Shown one piece after another: positions 46,801 through 58,639 of a stretch of DNA of 64,000 nucleotides. A model generated the notes under the pieces. That model searched no databases. It saw only the letters and a list, made by a program, of their open reading frames with translations, and was not told the origin of the DNA. The DNA is from Piper betle (lineage: Eukaryota; Streptophyta; Magnoliopsida; Piperales; Piperaceae). The translations under genes and the position numbers were made by a program. The first letter of the stretch is position 1, and the number at the start of each line of letters is the position of its first letter. The DNA lies in NCBI GenBank assembly GCA_033002965.1, contig JAURVB010000771.1, positions 62,001 through 126,000 of the forward strand, given 5' to 3'.

Positions 46801-48189
46801 TTTTACAATCTCTACAAGCATCTGTGGTTTCACTTTCTTTCTGGCGAAGATAAATGGTTTTAGTTCGTTGATTTTGTTTGAAATGTAAAAATCTGATCAA
46901 TTTTATCCAATAAAAAATTGTTACTTGGATGCCATATAAGATATCATCCATTCTCACCTTTCACGGTTAGCATTTATGGCCACTTAAGCAAAGTGTGGTC
47001 TGAAACTTGTAGCATAAATTTGATCTTTTTGTCTTAAATAAACATCACCTAACACTATCGAAAGTGGGCTGTTTTCTCTGCGCATTGAAAATTGGATTTA
47101 TTGAGAAGATTCTAAAAGTAAAACTTCATCACCTCCAAGTGGAAACCTGGCTGGAGTTGTGAGAGTGCTCCCGTAATTATCTAGGTGTTTTCCTTCTATT
47201 ACAAGCTGGAAATGCATTTCTCATTGTGGATTTCTAAAATTATTGTATGAATGTTATGCAAAAACAAGGCAAAGGAAATAAGCAACACATCTTATGAAGT
47301 CAAATGGGATTCGTGGTTGTGGCTAATAAGACAGCTTTCTCAATGATTTCTCCAAATGCAATGTCCTTGTGTGCAACTTTTGTAGAGGCAGTCTAAACTT
47401 TTGGTATTCCAAACAGGTGTGAGTCCCCAGGAATTTGATTCGAGCAGTTCATTTTGGCAAGATCAAGTTCACCGTTATTGGAAGCTCATTGGTGTTGGCC
47501 AAAATGAAATCCGTAATGTCATGGACATGAATGCACATTTTGGTGGATTTGCTTGCAGCTTTAAGTACATACCCTGTGTGGGTGATGAATGTTGTTCCTG
47601 TGAGTATGCTTAATACTTTATCAGCCGTGTATGATCGTGGTTTAACTGGCACTTTTCATGATTGGTAAGATTGCCTTTAAGCTGCATCCTGTTCTTTATG
47701 GCCTTTAATTTATTACAACAGTTCTTGATGCATTATTACTGTCATCTAACAAAGCTTTAATATTTTTTAGGTGTGAATCCTTCTCTACTTACCCTCGTAC
47801 ATATGATTTATTGCATGCATCTTATATTTTCTCCCACTACAAAGATAATGGAATCGACTGTCAATTAGAAGATATTTTGCTGGAAATGGACAGAATAGTT
47901 CGCCCTCGGGTATAATTTTTTAGCTTTCATATCCTTCTACTGGAAGAAAGAATTATTTTTGCTTCTGAAACTGGAATTGCTAAGTAAAATTTTATGTTCA
48001 TGACCAGTTACAATTTTGTCAAACCTACAGGGATTTGTTATCATTAGAGATGAAGATACAATTCTGTCGAGGATTGGTGTCCTTGCACCGAAATTTCTTT
48101 GGGATGTGCAAGTGCATATGTTGGAGAACGAGCAAAAGCAGCCGGAAAAGGTTTTAATTTGCCGGAAGCAGTTTTGGGCCATAGTCTGA
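43805..48189 (+). CDS. Putative Golgi methyltransferase, PMT6/PMT7 type (DUF248 family)
   Basis: Type II membrane protein of the QUASIMODO2-related putative methyltransferase family, which acts in the Golgi and is thought to methylate cell-wall polysaccharides. Exons inferred: 43805-43958, 44583-44997, 45136-45425, 45987-46371, 47424-47664, 47771-47909, 48031-48189. Exon 1 gives a short tail and a membrane helix ([20 protein letters not shown]). Then [41 protein letters not shown], the SAM-binding [59 protein letters not shown] and [10 protein letters not shown], ending ..KQFWAIV. Length is about 594 codons, usual for the family. Exon 5 needs one base fewer (near 47555-47575) to join [11 protein letters not shown] to [11 protein letters not shown]. 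The exon 5 acceptor was chosen by reading frame. Upstream of exon 2 lie two extra exon 2-like copies. Confidence 0.9.
44148..44582 (+). repeat. Two decayed tandem copies of the PMT exon 2 start and intron
   Basis: Segments starting near 44148 and at 44368 match the true exon 2 start at 44583, with a period of about 215 bp that includes the adjoining intron. The middle copy keeps its acceptor CAG and an open frame ([20 protein letters not shown]) ending in TAG where the real exon continues. The first copy has lost the acceptor (CTG for CAG). Confidence 0.88.
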
Positions 48190-49925
48190 TCTTCTGCTGC
48201 AACATTCCATTTTTATTTTGTTCCATGGTTAGAGATGAAAGGGTAACACTACTTTTTAGTTCTTGTATCATTATGTGTTGATCAAATTCCTTGTATTAGT
48301 ATTTATAGTTCATACTTTTTGTAGAGCACAGAGAGAGGGAGGTGGGAAAAAAAAGAAAAAAGAATAAAAGAATGTTCCTTGTTGCTTATAACAGTCATGC
48401 TGTTTCTTCTCATCTATAACCAGTTTGCACCAATGTACATTTGAGAAACACAAATGCAACGTATATATCTTCTGGTTTGAGATTGTGCTGCTTTGCAGGC
48501 TTTAATTGATCATATTCTCATTACCCTATTGCATGAATGGGAAGTGAGATTCAATAAGTGAATATTTTTGTTGCTTTTTTGCCCACTGTTTTTGTGTCAA
48601 ATGATCCTAGTTTCTAAGGTGGATTATCTATGCGGGACGCCCAATCAGATTTGGAGATCGATGCCATGTGTAAAATCTCATTTTACCGAACAATGATTTG
48701 ATCATAGGGGATTATTTTGAATGATGTCATTTTGTTGTTAGAAAATCAAGAGGTCTCCAGTGTGAATAGGTAAAAATTGAAACTGGAAGTCGCGATGGAA
48801 GTGTTGATCACGACGATGGAGAACTCGCATTGCAGTGAATTTTTATGGAGGAAATTATTTGAGGTATATTTTTCTGTAAATGTGAGCAGGTGGATGACAA
48901 AGAAGAAGATACTAATATAAATATAAATATTTAGTTAGACTAAATGTGAACCATCTCCGTTTTGCATAAACACTAGTTCTTAATCGTGGACAATTTGTAG
49001 ATGAACCGACGAAGTAATTAGCATCTTTCATGAGTGTGTAAAGAATGCAAACCGTTCCTGTTTTTTTTAGAACAAGAATTTATTCTTCTTTTTTGAAAGA
49101 AATGTATGAACAGACATGCATTGTCTTTTGGAGTGCAGTTTATAATTTTACACATGGAGTTCTACTTGTCAATTGAACAGAGCTCGAATCCTTTGACGAC
49201 TAAACACTTCATTCTTTCTTCACTGAAAATCACATCTGCTTTGCATTGATTCCAGACCAGCTTTCATCTTGAAGGCTCTCCTCTCTTTTTCAAGGATTCC
49301 CACCAAGTTTTTTGCCTTTGATATAAACAGCAAATATAAAAAAGGTCAATAAAGCAGAAGGAATCTCTTACACCTTGCAATGAAGCTGGAAATTTGTTCT
49401 ACTCCATAGTTACTTTGGCACTACCAGCCTTGGTATAAATATCAGTTTATGGAGCTTGTATCATGCAAAACCCAGCTGCCATTTCCTACTTGGGCAGGCT
49501 TTGCATTCCAAGGGTCCTATGCCTAAGTCAGAGAAGCAAGGGACGGAGATGGAAAAACCATGTCTCTCTCTCTCTCTCTTTCCTTCTTTCAATCAATTTC
49601 TATTGCTCCAGCATTCTTCTTAGGAAGCTAGGAAAGAAAGTTAATAAGTATGGCTGTGTAACTAATTTGCCCAAGAAGCTAGGAAGTTTTAAAAAAACTT
49701 CATACACTGCTAAACAATGGATAGATAAGCATCAGGTCGTGATGCCCACGAGCATATGATGATGTTAAATTGCAACTGATTTTCGACTATATTGAATGCT
49801 GACATATTGCATCATGGGTATTGGATCATTGACATAGAACGAAATCAATTCATGACATGAGATTCTTTCATTTAGTTTCATGAAAGGTGTAGATGGTGAT
49901 GAATGATTGGTTGGTATGCATGCAG
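48190..49925. other. Intergenic between PMT and CYSTM-like gene
   Basis: Contains the PMT 3' UTR and probably the first exon and intron of the downstream small gene, which I could not locate. A CT dinucleotide tract lies at about 49563-49580. The 98-codon frame at 49463-49759 has no motif. Confidence 0.45.
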
Positions 49926-50139
49926 GTTACCTAGAAGAAACCCCCCCAGCGCAGAAAAAACCATGTTGCCCCCGTTCCTCAAAGAAGAAAGGTGATAGAG
50001 GCTTCATAGAAGGATGGTAAGTCCCTTGCTCCATTCTGCCTGCAGTTGTGCATCTTCCTTTTCAAGTAGTGATTACATAATTTTTTGTTGTAGTCTGTTC
50101 GCTCTGTGCTGTTGCTGGCTCTGGGAATCTTGCTTTTGA
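49926..50139 (+). CDS. CYSTM-type cysteine-rich tail-anchored small protein, last two exons
   Basis: Too short for ordinary ORF calling. Exons 49926-50016 and 50094-50139 join across a GT..AG intron (GGATG/GTAAG..TAG/T) to give ..YLEETPPAQKKPCC.., then KKKGDRGFIEG followed by CLFALCCCWLWESCF and a stop. The pattern (Pro-rich part, basic GD.GF.EGC, Cys-rich hydrophobic tail ending CF) is that of CYSTM proteins, small membrane proteins linked to stress tolerance in plants. Exon 1, with the start codon, must lie upstream and end in phase 1; I found no convincing candidate, so the gene may also be broken. Confidence 0.7.
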
Positions 50140-52112
50140 TGTTGGTTCTTCTTAAGGTGGCCTGTCTTTGTTCCTTTGGCCAAGTCTTTGTTGTAGTTCT
50201 TGTTAACTGTTGTATGTGTGAATCTCAATGCAAACAACTAGATATACCTGACCTTTATGAGGTTTTGCACTACCTTTTGATCTTCCATTCCAAAAACAAT
50301 TCTTCACAGAACAGCAAACTCTCAAGTGATCTTACTTCTGAGCACAAAAAGTGGTTAAAGATTCAACAGTTCAATGTATGATAAAGTGTAACAGTCCGAA
50401 AATTATCTATGCTGCATAGACAAGAAATCAGTTTCGCAAAATATATAAATGAAATTGTAACTCTGAGAAGATTGTCAGCAACAATATATAATGAGCAATG
50501 AACATGGGGAGGTCTAACCCATACTCAAAGTCAATGCCATTGCCTTTGTCAACATAAAGACTTTTCAAGATTCAGAAATTAGAAGCTAACCAGTTTTAAG
50601 ATCATAAATGCAATGTAGAGTCCATGAGGAAATCTCCTTGCAGCTGTTGCCCAAAAGACTTCTCCACAGAAGTAAACCATGAAAATGCCAACTACCAATA
50701 ATCATAAAAGTGAGAAAAACTTCAAACACTCAGAATGTTCAACAGTTGTGAAGATCTCTCCCCTGTTATTATAGTCTGTAACAGATAATAAACTTCAAGA
50801 TAAGGCAGGCTCTTTTTAAATGGGCAAAAGACTGACAATGCCAAGATAATGAACAGAAACGCAATCAATCTCCGAAAAAAAATACAAGTAGATATACCTA
50901 GTTATTTACCTCATCATCTTTTCTAAATTGACAGCGGGATCTTACTCGATCAATACAGAAATCAATGCATCCACCGACCAAGCTATAGTCATACGAATCT
51001 CTTAACAGGCGGTCCATAAACCAAATCAATTCTCACACAGCAGCATCAACCGACCAACTTATTCAATGATTATGCAGCATTTAACCGATATGAACTTTCT
51101 AAAGGTAAATGTTAAATTCGTGTATCCTTGTACAAATGTTTTTAGCGTAATTTTAGGATGGCAGAATAGGCAACTTTTCATACCACAATAAATTATTAGT
51201 GTTCTGAAACATGCAACAAGCAAAATCATGTAAAATGTAAAATATTGAAATTTGAAATTAGACAAGGTAAATAAATAAAATATAAGAACTTGCCAAATCT
51301 CCGACATCAAAAGGCACCCATGCCTTAATTTTGGAGAAACTTTATTTACAAGGCGAAAAAAACTTATATAATCATCATAAAGGAGTGAGAACAGAAACAC
51401 CCATAAGCAGCTTTCAAAAAATAAAACGGAAATAAACATAAGCAAATCCATATAAGGACATATGTTACATGCGTTTCTATCAAAACAGAGAACAAGTATT
51501 TTACAACGTCGTTTCAATCTTTACATGTTGATATTGATATTTTAAAACAGCATCACAAAGTTTATCTACATACAATGTGGAACTGTTGGAGGAGCTATTT
51601 TGTCCAAACAATATGTCAAAACTATGTTATAATCATCACCTTTCTTCAACCTTCCCCATTTTATTAGGGGTTACATCTCCTTGATATGTAGAAATCAGAA
51701 GAGTAGATATAAACTTCCCACCTGGATTAAGCATTATAACAACAACAGCTATACTTTGCAATCCTTCCGTCAAGAACCAATTATCAGAATAGGTAGCAAG
51801 TGCAAGAGAAGATGAATTGCAAACTTCGAGTAGTGGAACACATCCAAACCAAAGATGTGGCAGAGACCTACAATTTTTTTCTTGCTTTGCAACACTTTTT
51901 TATTTTATTTTATTGATTATGTATAAGGGAGTTTCAAAGAAAGACAATCACGAGTTAACCATGGAAACAAATATAATGGTTGATCTCGCAATTTTTGTTT
52001 TCCTGAAAGAAACAAAAGAACAAAGATTGCACTCTCACACTCTCTTCACTCACCTATAAATCAAGTAACAGACCTCTCCTCCCTCTTCTTCTTCCCCCTC
52101 CACCTCCTCCTC
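50140..52112. other. Intergenic, AT-rich
   Basis: 3' side of both neighbouring genes. No gene recognised. The 152-codon minus frame at 51059-51517 is AT-driven and hydrophobic with no motif. Confidence 0.45.
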
Positions 52113-53423
52113 CTACTCCTCATAAAGAGGATGGAGAACAATGTTGGAATGTGGCTGATCCCACTCCAACTCACCCAACCATTTCTTGCTGCCATAGATC
52201 ACCCTGACCTCCGAGCGAGGACCCTCATCACAAAGAGGGAGCTTCTTCAAGTGAGGGCAGTTGTCCACCTCAATCGACTCCAACAATGGGCACACCAACT
52301 TCGCCCTGCAAACACTCTTCAACTCATACATGAACCTCAACACCAAAGACTTCAATTGCGGAAGAAGTATCTTCCCCTCCTCTTCCTCCCCAGAAAACAG
52401 CTCTTCCATCACATAGCAATCCGTGACAACCATCTTCTCCAGGCTCAAGAGCCGCTTCAACACCCCCGCAGAGAACAAGCTGACGAGCTTCCCACAGTGC
52501 CTCACAGTCAAAACCTTGAGCTTGGCAAAACTCCCAACCCCCACCCTGATCCCCTTGAACAAGAACAACAAGTCTCTCAACCGGCACACCTCGAGCTTCT
52601 CAACATTGGGCAGCACAGGTTGTTGGTGCTCGTCCTCCACCACCCCCAACCACTCCAACTGATTACAACCTTTTACATAACACTCTTTCAAATACTTCAA
52701 CCTCTGCAATGCGCTCAAATCCTGAACCTGGCAGTTCTGAACAATCAACTGCATAGAGTTATGGAGCACGACCACATCACCCACCACAGCAGTTAAATCG
52801 CACCCACTGATCACCATGGTGTTATACGCACCAATCCTAGTGGGGCACCAGAACCCGACAGTAACGAGGAACTTCTTCAACCCCCGACGGTGCCGGTCGC
52901 CCAGGCACGCCACCAGGTCCGGCCAGTCGGCCAGCTGGAGCTCGAGGTGAGCGAGCCGCGGCAACGCCGCGATCTCCTCCACCGCCGCACCCTCCCCGCC
53001 CTTGGGGCACCTCGACCACACCCACCTGCTCTCGTGCATCGAGAGCTCCTCCAGCGCGGCCAGCCGCGGGAGCACCCCGGCCCGGAACACCTTCAAGCGG
53101 GTGGTGTACGACAGACACAGCCGCCGGAGCCCCGACAGGTCCTCCAGCCCCTGCGGGAGCTCCTCCACCGCCGTATGCGAGAGATCTAATAACTGCAGCT
53201 CCTTCAGGGCCGACAGCGGCGGGATCCTCTTCAACCTCGTACACCGGTACAGCACCACCGCTTTCAAATTCCGCATCTCGGATACCCATTTGGGCAGGCT
53301 CGTGATCTCGGATCGCGACAAGTTTAACACCACCAGCTCTTTCATCTGTTCGAATGACGAGTACTTCACCCTCCTCGGCATCGTATGTCGGTCATCGTCT
53401 CTCTTCTCCACCTCCATATCCAC
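52113..53423 (-). CDS. Stand-alone LRR protein derived from a CC-NBS-LRR resistance gene
   Basis: A 436-codon uninterrupted frame. N-terminus is charged (MDMEVEKRDDDRHTMPRRV), then about ten leucine-rich repeats of the plant NLR type: VLNLSRSEITSLPKWV, LQLLDLSHTAVEELP, LEELSMHES, then the C-terminal type LKVLTVRHCGKLVSLF and LESIEVDNCPHLKKLP. It ends in the YGSKKWLGELEWDQP block typical of RPS2/RPS5-like proteins of the At4g27190 type. There is no coiled coil, P-loop, NB-ARC, GLPL or MHD motif within the frame, nor recognisable in the ~1.8 kb upstream. The repeats start where an NLR passes from MHD to LRR. The frame is open throughout and a TATA-like region lies just upstream, so this may be a retained short gene rather than debris. 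Recognition role or decoy function is not known. Confidence 0.85.
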   Translation of the reverse strand: MDMEVEKRDDDRHTMPRRVKYSSFEQMKELVVLNLSRSEITSLPKWVSEMRNLKAVVLYRCTRLKRIPPLSALKELQLLDLSHTAVEELPQGLEDLSGLRRLCLSYTTRLKVFRAGVLPRLAALEELSMHESRWVWSRCPKGGEGAAVEEIAALPRLAHLELQLADWPDLVACLGDRHRRGLKKFLVTVGFWCPTRIGAYNTMVISGCDLTAVVGDVVVLHNSMQLIVQNCQVQDLSALQRLKYLKECYVKGCNQLEWLGVVEDEHQQPVLPNVEKLEVCRLRDLLFLFKGIRVGVGSFAKLKVLTVRHCGKLVSLFSAGVLKRLLSLEKMVVTDCYVMEELFSGEEEEGKILLPQLKSLVLRFMYELKSVCRAKLVCPLLESIEVDNCPHLKKLPLCDEGPRSEVRVIYGSKKWLGELEWDQPHSNIVLHPLYEE

Positions 53424-53470
53424 ATACGTTAACCAAGACCAATCAACCCACCTTCGGCCCTGGCCAGAAA

Positions 53471-53490
53471 ATATATATACACATATATAT
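53471..53490 (-). promoter_or_regulatory. TATA-like sequence upstream of the LRR gene
   Basis: Alternating AT run (TATATAT twice) 48-67 bp upstream of the ATG at 53423, a normal distance for a short 5' UTR. Confidence 0.5.
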
Positions 53491-55295
53491 CTTCAAGGTT
53501 GGCTGCCGGTTTTATACAAGATGGAGATGGGAAGGAAGATGGGATGAGGTTCGCCGAAAGGGGAAGATGGGGACCAAACACGGGGACGGTCGGTGCCTCG
53601 GTTGGTGGTGCCGTGAGTTCATTAAAGCTACGAAAGATGTATTAAAAAGAAAAAGAAGGGAGTTGTCACGGCATTTGGAATCTGACTGCCGGAAAACGAC
53701 ACCGGAGCGTTCAGACGTGTCGGGCCACCATGGTCGCCGGTCTTCGAGATCACAGTTTACATGATATAGATATGGACAAAGATATGTCTGAAAAAATCAA
53801 AGCTTTTTACAGGAAAAGCCTACTTAGCGTCTTGTGATAATCAACTCGACTTTTCGTTTTTCTGGGCAAAATACCAAAAATATAGTTACGATCGAGTATT
53901 TCGTTCGACTAAATAATAAACCTTATATTGTGAAGCCCGGTTGATATAATAAATAAATCTACTTATACTCCAGTGATTCCTTACCTCAAATACTCCTCTA
54001 AGATGTGAGACTAGGATTCGCAATTTACCATAAAATATAATTTTGAGTACTGTATTCGCTCAAATTAGAACACCGGTTCGTATTCAAATCTTGATCAAAA
54101 TTATTATGATGGATTGAACTTAATCCCTTCTTCTATTAAATTGGTCATAGCCATTATGACCCCACCATAATCCGAATTCCCAGAGTAGCCTTCCCTACTC
54201 CTTAAAAGTTGATCTTTATGTTTTTTTGAAGAGGAAATTGCCACAAGATTGAGATCGACTTGAACTTAAATAAAAAAAACTTAAATTTTTTAAGTATCTC
54301 AAGACAAAAAAATATCACAATGTATAATCAACGTATGCATGAAATGCACACTTTAAATAAAAATATTAGGAGAATGTCACAATAACTAATTACATTTAAA
54401 AATGAATTAAATTATAAATAAATTTAAAATAAAACATGTAAAATTTTTCTTAAAAGTGTAACAAGGGCTAATATGTTCAAGAAATATATTATTACAATAT
54501 AATATATAATTTTTTAAAGCACACTAAAATTATAACAACAAAATCAGAGTCATAAATTCGATCTCAACCCATCTATTTGTCATCATCGATTATATTAGTC
54601 TCAAAATATTTAAATCATTTAAATATAATATAAACACATCACAACATAATACATCGTTAACGCAATCACATAACAAATAATACAGGTGGTGCCAAGTACG
54701 TGTATCAAGTAACAGGGAATACTCCACAGTCAAGTAATATTTTTGTCAAAATGTTAGAATATAATACTTTTGTTTTATGCTGACCATAATATATATATTT
54801 ATAAAGAAAAATAGTGATTACTAAAATAAAAGATAACTTCTTTTGGTTAATAGACATCCTATAAAATATATCCTTTAAAAAAAGTGAAATTTAAGTAATA
54901 ATTCACCAGGTGGCAAACATGCTTGATGCTCCTCTCTTTTCTTTGTTTAGTTTTTCTATTTACTTCGCATTTAAGCCTTCTTTATTAAAAGAAAAGCAAA
55001 AAGGTGAGTCTTGGTGTGAGGAAAATTGGATGCAATCAATCACTTGGAAGCACCTGCTCTGCTAGCTTCTTCTCTCTATGCAAACAAGAACATGGGTGCG
55101 TGCGTTTCTTTCAAACTATTGTACAAGCAACTGAATATATTATTAGATTGGTCGAATGATATCCCCTGTATCGAAGATTACGCAATCAACGTTATTCTCT
55201 TCCAACTTCCCTGAGAAGAAGAAGAAGATGAGAGCTAGCTGGTACATTTAGTTATTCATGGAATACGGGGTCGTTGAAGCTAAAGTACAATATGA
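53491..55295. other. Intergenic, with probable old LTR relic
   Basis: No gene. The section around 54300-54760 weakly matches the start of the Ty3-type LTR (TTAAAAGTGTAACAAGGG resembles CCTAAAAGTGCAATTAGGG; nearby text matches less well), so an old copy may lie here. The rest is AT-rich. Confidence 0.4.
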
Positions 55296-56279
55296 TCAAG
55301 CTCTCACTTTTCCGATTCTGAGGTGCAGCGGGAAGACGACGCGCTTGACGCATTGCTTGTCATCTCCCCAAGCACGCTCGAACTCGCCGACCACCTCCTC
55401 CGTGAGAAGCTCCACCCCTTTCTCTTTAGCCGTATGGTAGGCCGACCATGACCGAATGTAGCTGAAGTATGTCTCCAAATCCATGTCCTTGGCGGCCTCG
55501 AACGTGAACGGGCCAGTGTGCTCGGCGCCGTCCAATGGATCGAATGGGAAGTCGAGGCTTCGGTACTCGTCGTGCACCATTTCCCTCGTCGGAGCAAAGA
55601 ACGGAGCCGCGGTTCCATAGTACAACCTCCCCAACACGGTGTCGACGGCGCCGTCGACGAGGGGCCCGGTGCAGCACCAGACGGCGACCACGCCGCCCGG
55701 TTTCCGGAGCACCCACTTGACGTGCTTGTAGAAGGAGGCGAGGTCGAACCAGTGCACGGCCTGCGCGACGGTGACCAAGTCCACGCTACCTTCGTCGGCG
55801 ACGAGCTGCGCCAGATCGCCGTCGGACATCACCGGCGGCGTACGCTGGTACCGAACATTGCCGATCGCCGGTGCCTGCGCGAGCTGTTCGGCGCTCGCGT
55901 CCGTCGCCACCACTTCGTCGAAGATCGCCGCAAGCTGCATTCATACAAACCATTAAAATCATCAAAACATTATCCGCTCAGTGATATTTATTTTAATAAA
56001 TAGCCCATTTTAATTTTTTTAAAATTATAGAAAATTATTTATATTTCAATTTCATCCCAAAAAAGAAGTTCTGCTATATGGAAGGGAGGTTACGCCGGCG
56101 GTAGCCTGGCCGGTGCCGGCGCCGGCGTCCCAGGCGAGGCGGTGGCGGGGAGTGTTGGCGGCGAGGAAGTGGAAGAGTTGGGAAGGGTAGGTTGGCCTGG
56201 ACTGCGCGTAGGATTGGGAAAGGTAGCTTGGCTCGGTCTGCGCGGAGAGATCGGCCTGCTCGTTGAACAAGCTCGCCAT
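55296..56279 (-). CDS. SAM-dependent methyltransferase, DDB_G0268948-like
   Basis: Soluble class I methyltransferase of a plant family usually annotated after a Dictyostelium homologue; substrate unknown. Exon 1 is 56094-56279 (ATG at 56279, 62 codons) and exon 2 is 55296-55934, joined across a GT..AG intron in phase 0. Motifs: N-terminal RPTYPSQLFHFLA, SAM-binding motif I WDAGAGTGQAT, VVATDASAEQL, motif VDLVTVAQAVHWFDL, then VLRKPGGVVAVW. C-terminal part TYFSYIRSWSAYHTAKEKG is typical. Total 274 residues, close to the family norm, no frameshift. GC-rich exons with an AT-rich intron. Appears intact and functional. Confidence 0.9.
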
Positions 56280-56317
56280 TGGAGTGGTGGTGGGAGACGC
56301 AGTGGATAAGATTGGGG

Positions 56318-56323
56318 TTTATA
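56318..56323 (-). promoter_or_regulatory. TATA box of the methyltransferase gene
   Basis: TATAAA on the minus strand, about 39-44 bp upstream of the ATG, which implies a very short 5' UTR. Confidence 0.5.
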
Positions 56324-56840
56324 TGAAAGTGGTAGTCACTGGATAGAAAAAACTTCAAAAAAATTGAATTCAAAGCTGACAAAATTGACAGTGGGATTTG
56401 GATGGTAAGGGGCAATGGTTGCTTGCATCATGGCTTGCGCCACTAAGGATGGAATCTCTGACCAGTAAGTTGTTCTCTTCTCTTTTTCTTTTTTTTTGCT
56501 TTTTTCTTGTCATTTTTTATATTTATTCATTAGCATTTGATTTGATTGTTAACACTAAGAGAGAGTTTAGATAACCGACGTAAGTGATTTTAATCCGTAT
56601 CCGACTACTTTACATCACATCTGAAATAATTTTAAATTGTATTTGAATTCAAACTTTTCGAATATATAATATATATGGAATATTTAGATCAGATTTGCAT
56701 TGGGGTGTTTCGATTTGTATTTGATCAGAATATCTTATAAAATTATATTTTAAAAATATTTAAAATAATATTATTTTTAATCAATTTTTTTATTTTTATA
56801 CTAAATGTTATATTATTTTTGTCAATCTAATCTGTTTTTA
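56324..56840. other. Intergenic, upstream of the methyltransferase gene
   Basis: AT-rich, nothing else recognised. Confidence 0.45.
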
Positions 56841-57444
56841 GGGTTGCTAATTGAGCGAGTCAGCTCGTGAGCATTTAGTATTCGGCTCGGCTTGACTCGA
56901 CTCGAAACTCGACATTTAAATGCTCGACTCGAACTCGACTCGAACTCGAATCTTACGAGCCGAGCTTGAGCAACATCGTGTTCGACTCGACTCGACTCGA
57001 CTCGGTTATAACTCGAAATCGACTTGTAGCTCGATTCGAACTCGACTCGATAAAATAATATAATAATATAATCTTTATATTATATTATATTATATTATAT
57101 TATATATGTATTATATGTAATATAATAATAGAAACAAGATACTGAGATGATAAGTATTCACCTTGATGAATTCAAGGTCGTGGGTTCAAACCACATTAGC
57201 CTTTTTTTTAAGATGAAGTACTTTTGACTTTTAATCGAGCTGGTTTCGAGCTGGCGAACAAGCTCATAAAAATTAAGCAGTTTAAGTATATTCGAGCTCG
57301 AGTCGAGCTCGAACACATAAAAGATATTCGAATCGAACTCGAGCATGTATGTCCAAAACTCGTTCGATCTCGAGCCGAGTTTCGAACTATTCGAACCGAA
57401 CTCGAACACATGTCGAGCTCAGCTCGCTCATCAATTAGCACCCC
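56841..57444. mobile_element. Foldback/MITE-like element rich in ACTCGA words
   Basis: Ends GGGTTGCTAATTGA and TCAATTAGCACCCC are inverted (13 of 14), followed inward by GCGAG/CTCGC and by long tracts of CTCGACTCGA and CGAGCTCGA that also pair. Flanked by TA on both sides. About 604 bp. The central part carries an ATATT-type tract (57058-57125). Open frames in it are repeats of Ser/Arg/Glu and not genes. Confidence 0.7.
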
Positions 57445-58639
57445 TATCTTTGGATCATATGATAATTTTATGAATTCGAATTGGATACATATACGATAAA
57501 TGAAATAAATATAATCTTCGAATTCTAATTGGTTTGGATTTGGATTTTTGGATTCGGATGGGATACAGATATGGCAATATTTGATTTATATTCCACCTAA
57601 ACCCATCCTTAATTAATAATAATATTTACTATTAAATTATAGAAAATAAAATGGTTTCTACTTAAATAACTTACATATCTAACACTCTTAATATAACATG
57701 AATGAACAATATTGATTCTTTCGAAAAGAAATAATTTATTGATGATCTCTGATTTATTGAACAATAAAATTTAAACGTTATAGTTATAGTTAAACCAACT
57801 TAAGTGGATGCCAAAAACATTATCTTCAATATTTTGTTTCGAGGCAGACATTAGGCTTTACATGATCAATCATATTTAGGTTTTGTTTTGTTTGGTTAGC
57901 ACGAAAGAAATATAAATGACATAAAAATTAGTGTGCGTGTGTGTGTATATATATATATAATAGTCTTGGCTAGTTAATCCAAATTAATGTGATTATATAT
58001 TTCTTCAAAGGTTGACCAAGGTGAATATCATAAGCATATTCTTATTAATATATTAAATCTTATCTCGACAAGTATTAGATATGAATCAAACTTGACTAAT
58101 TAACTAATTAAAAAATTTTACATTTCCCCATTATAAAGAAATTTTGCCCTTAAAATTCATTTATATGCCTTATGAGTATACTAATATGTATTTAGATAAG
58201 CTCCCGTCATCCATCATGGTCCCAAATTGGTTCTAATACTTATAATAACCTAGTTTGGACTAACCTAATGAGTTTAGACTAATGAGCTTTGTCATCTTAT
58301 CAAAAGTGGGATCACAAGAACATTTTACTAATATATTGGATCTTATTACACAAACTATTAGATATGAGACTAATTTGACTAACTAATTATAGATCTTATA
58401 ATAAACAATATATTTTTTAGAAAAATTAATATTTTTATAATGTATTTTATATTTAAAATAATCATGATTACTTTATATGCACCCACTATGTGATGTGCTC
58501 TCCCGTTGAAAAAAAATCTCATTTTTCTCATCTTAATAGATAAGAAAAATAGAAAAAAATTTCCTCATTTGAGAGCACATAAATGAGCACATATATGTAA
58601 GGCAATCTTGAAGTTTTATAAGTTTTCGTAGGTAATGGA
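57445..58639. other. Intergenic, AT-rich, with local duplication
   Basis: Segments near 58020-58110 and 58300-58400 share TATTAGATATGA and CTTATTA-type words in the same order, an old duplication of about 100 bp. A GT/TA tract lies at 57931-57958. No gene. Confidence 0.45.

Noticed and set aside
52131..52796. 221-codon plus-strand open frame
   Set aside because: Antisense to the LRR gene, produced by its Leu-rich codon usage.
54300..54760. LTR relic as a full element
   Set aside because: Only short words match the LTR start; no ends or target duplication, so it is mentioned only as a possible relic.
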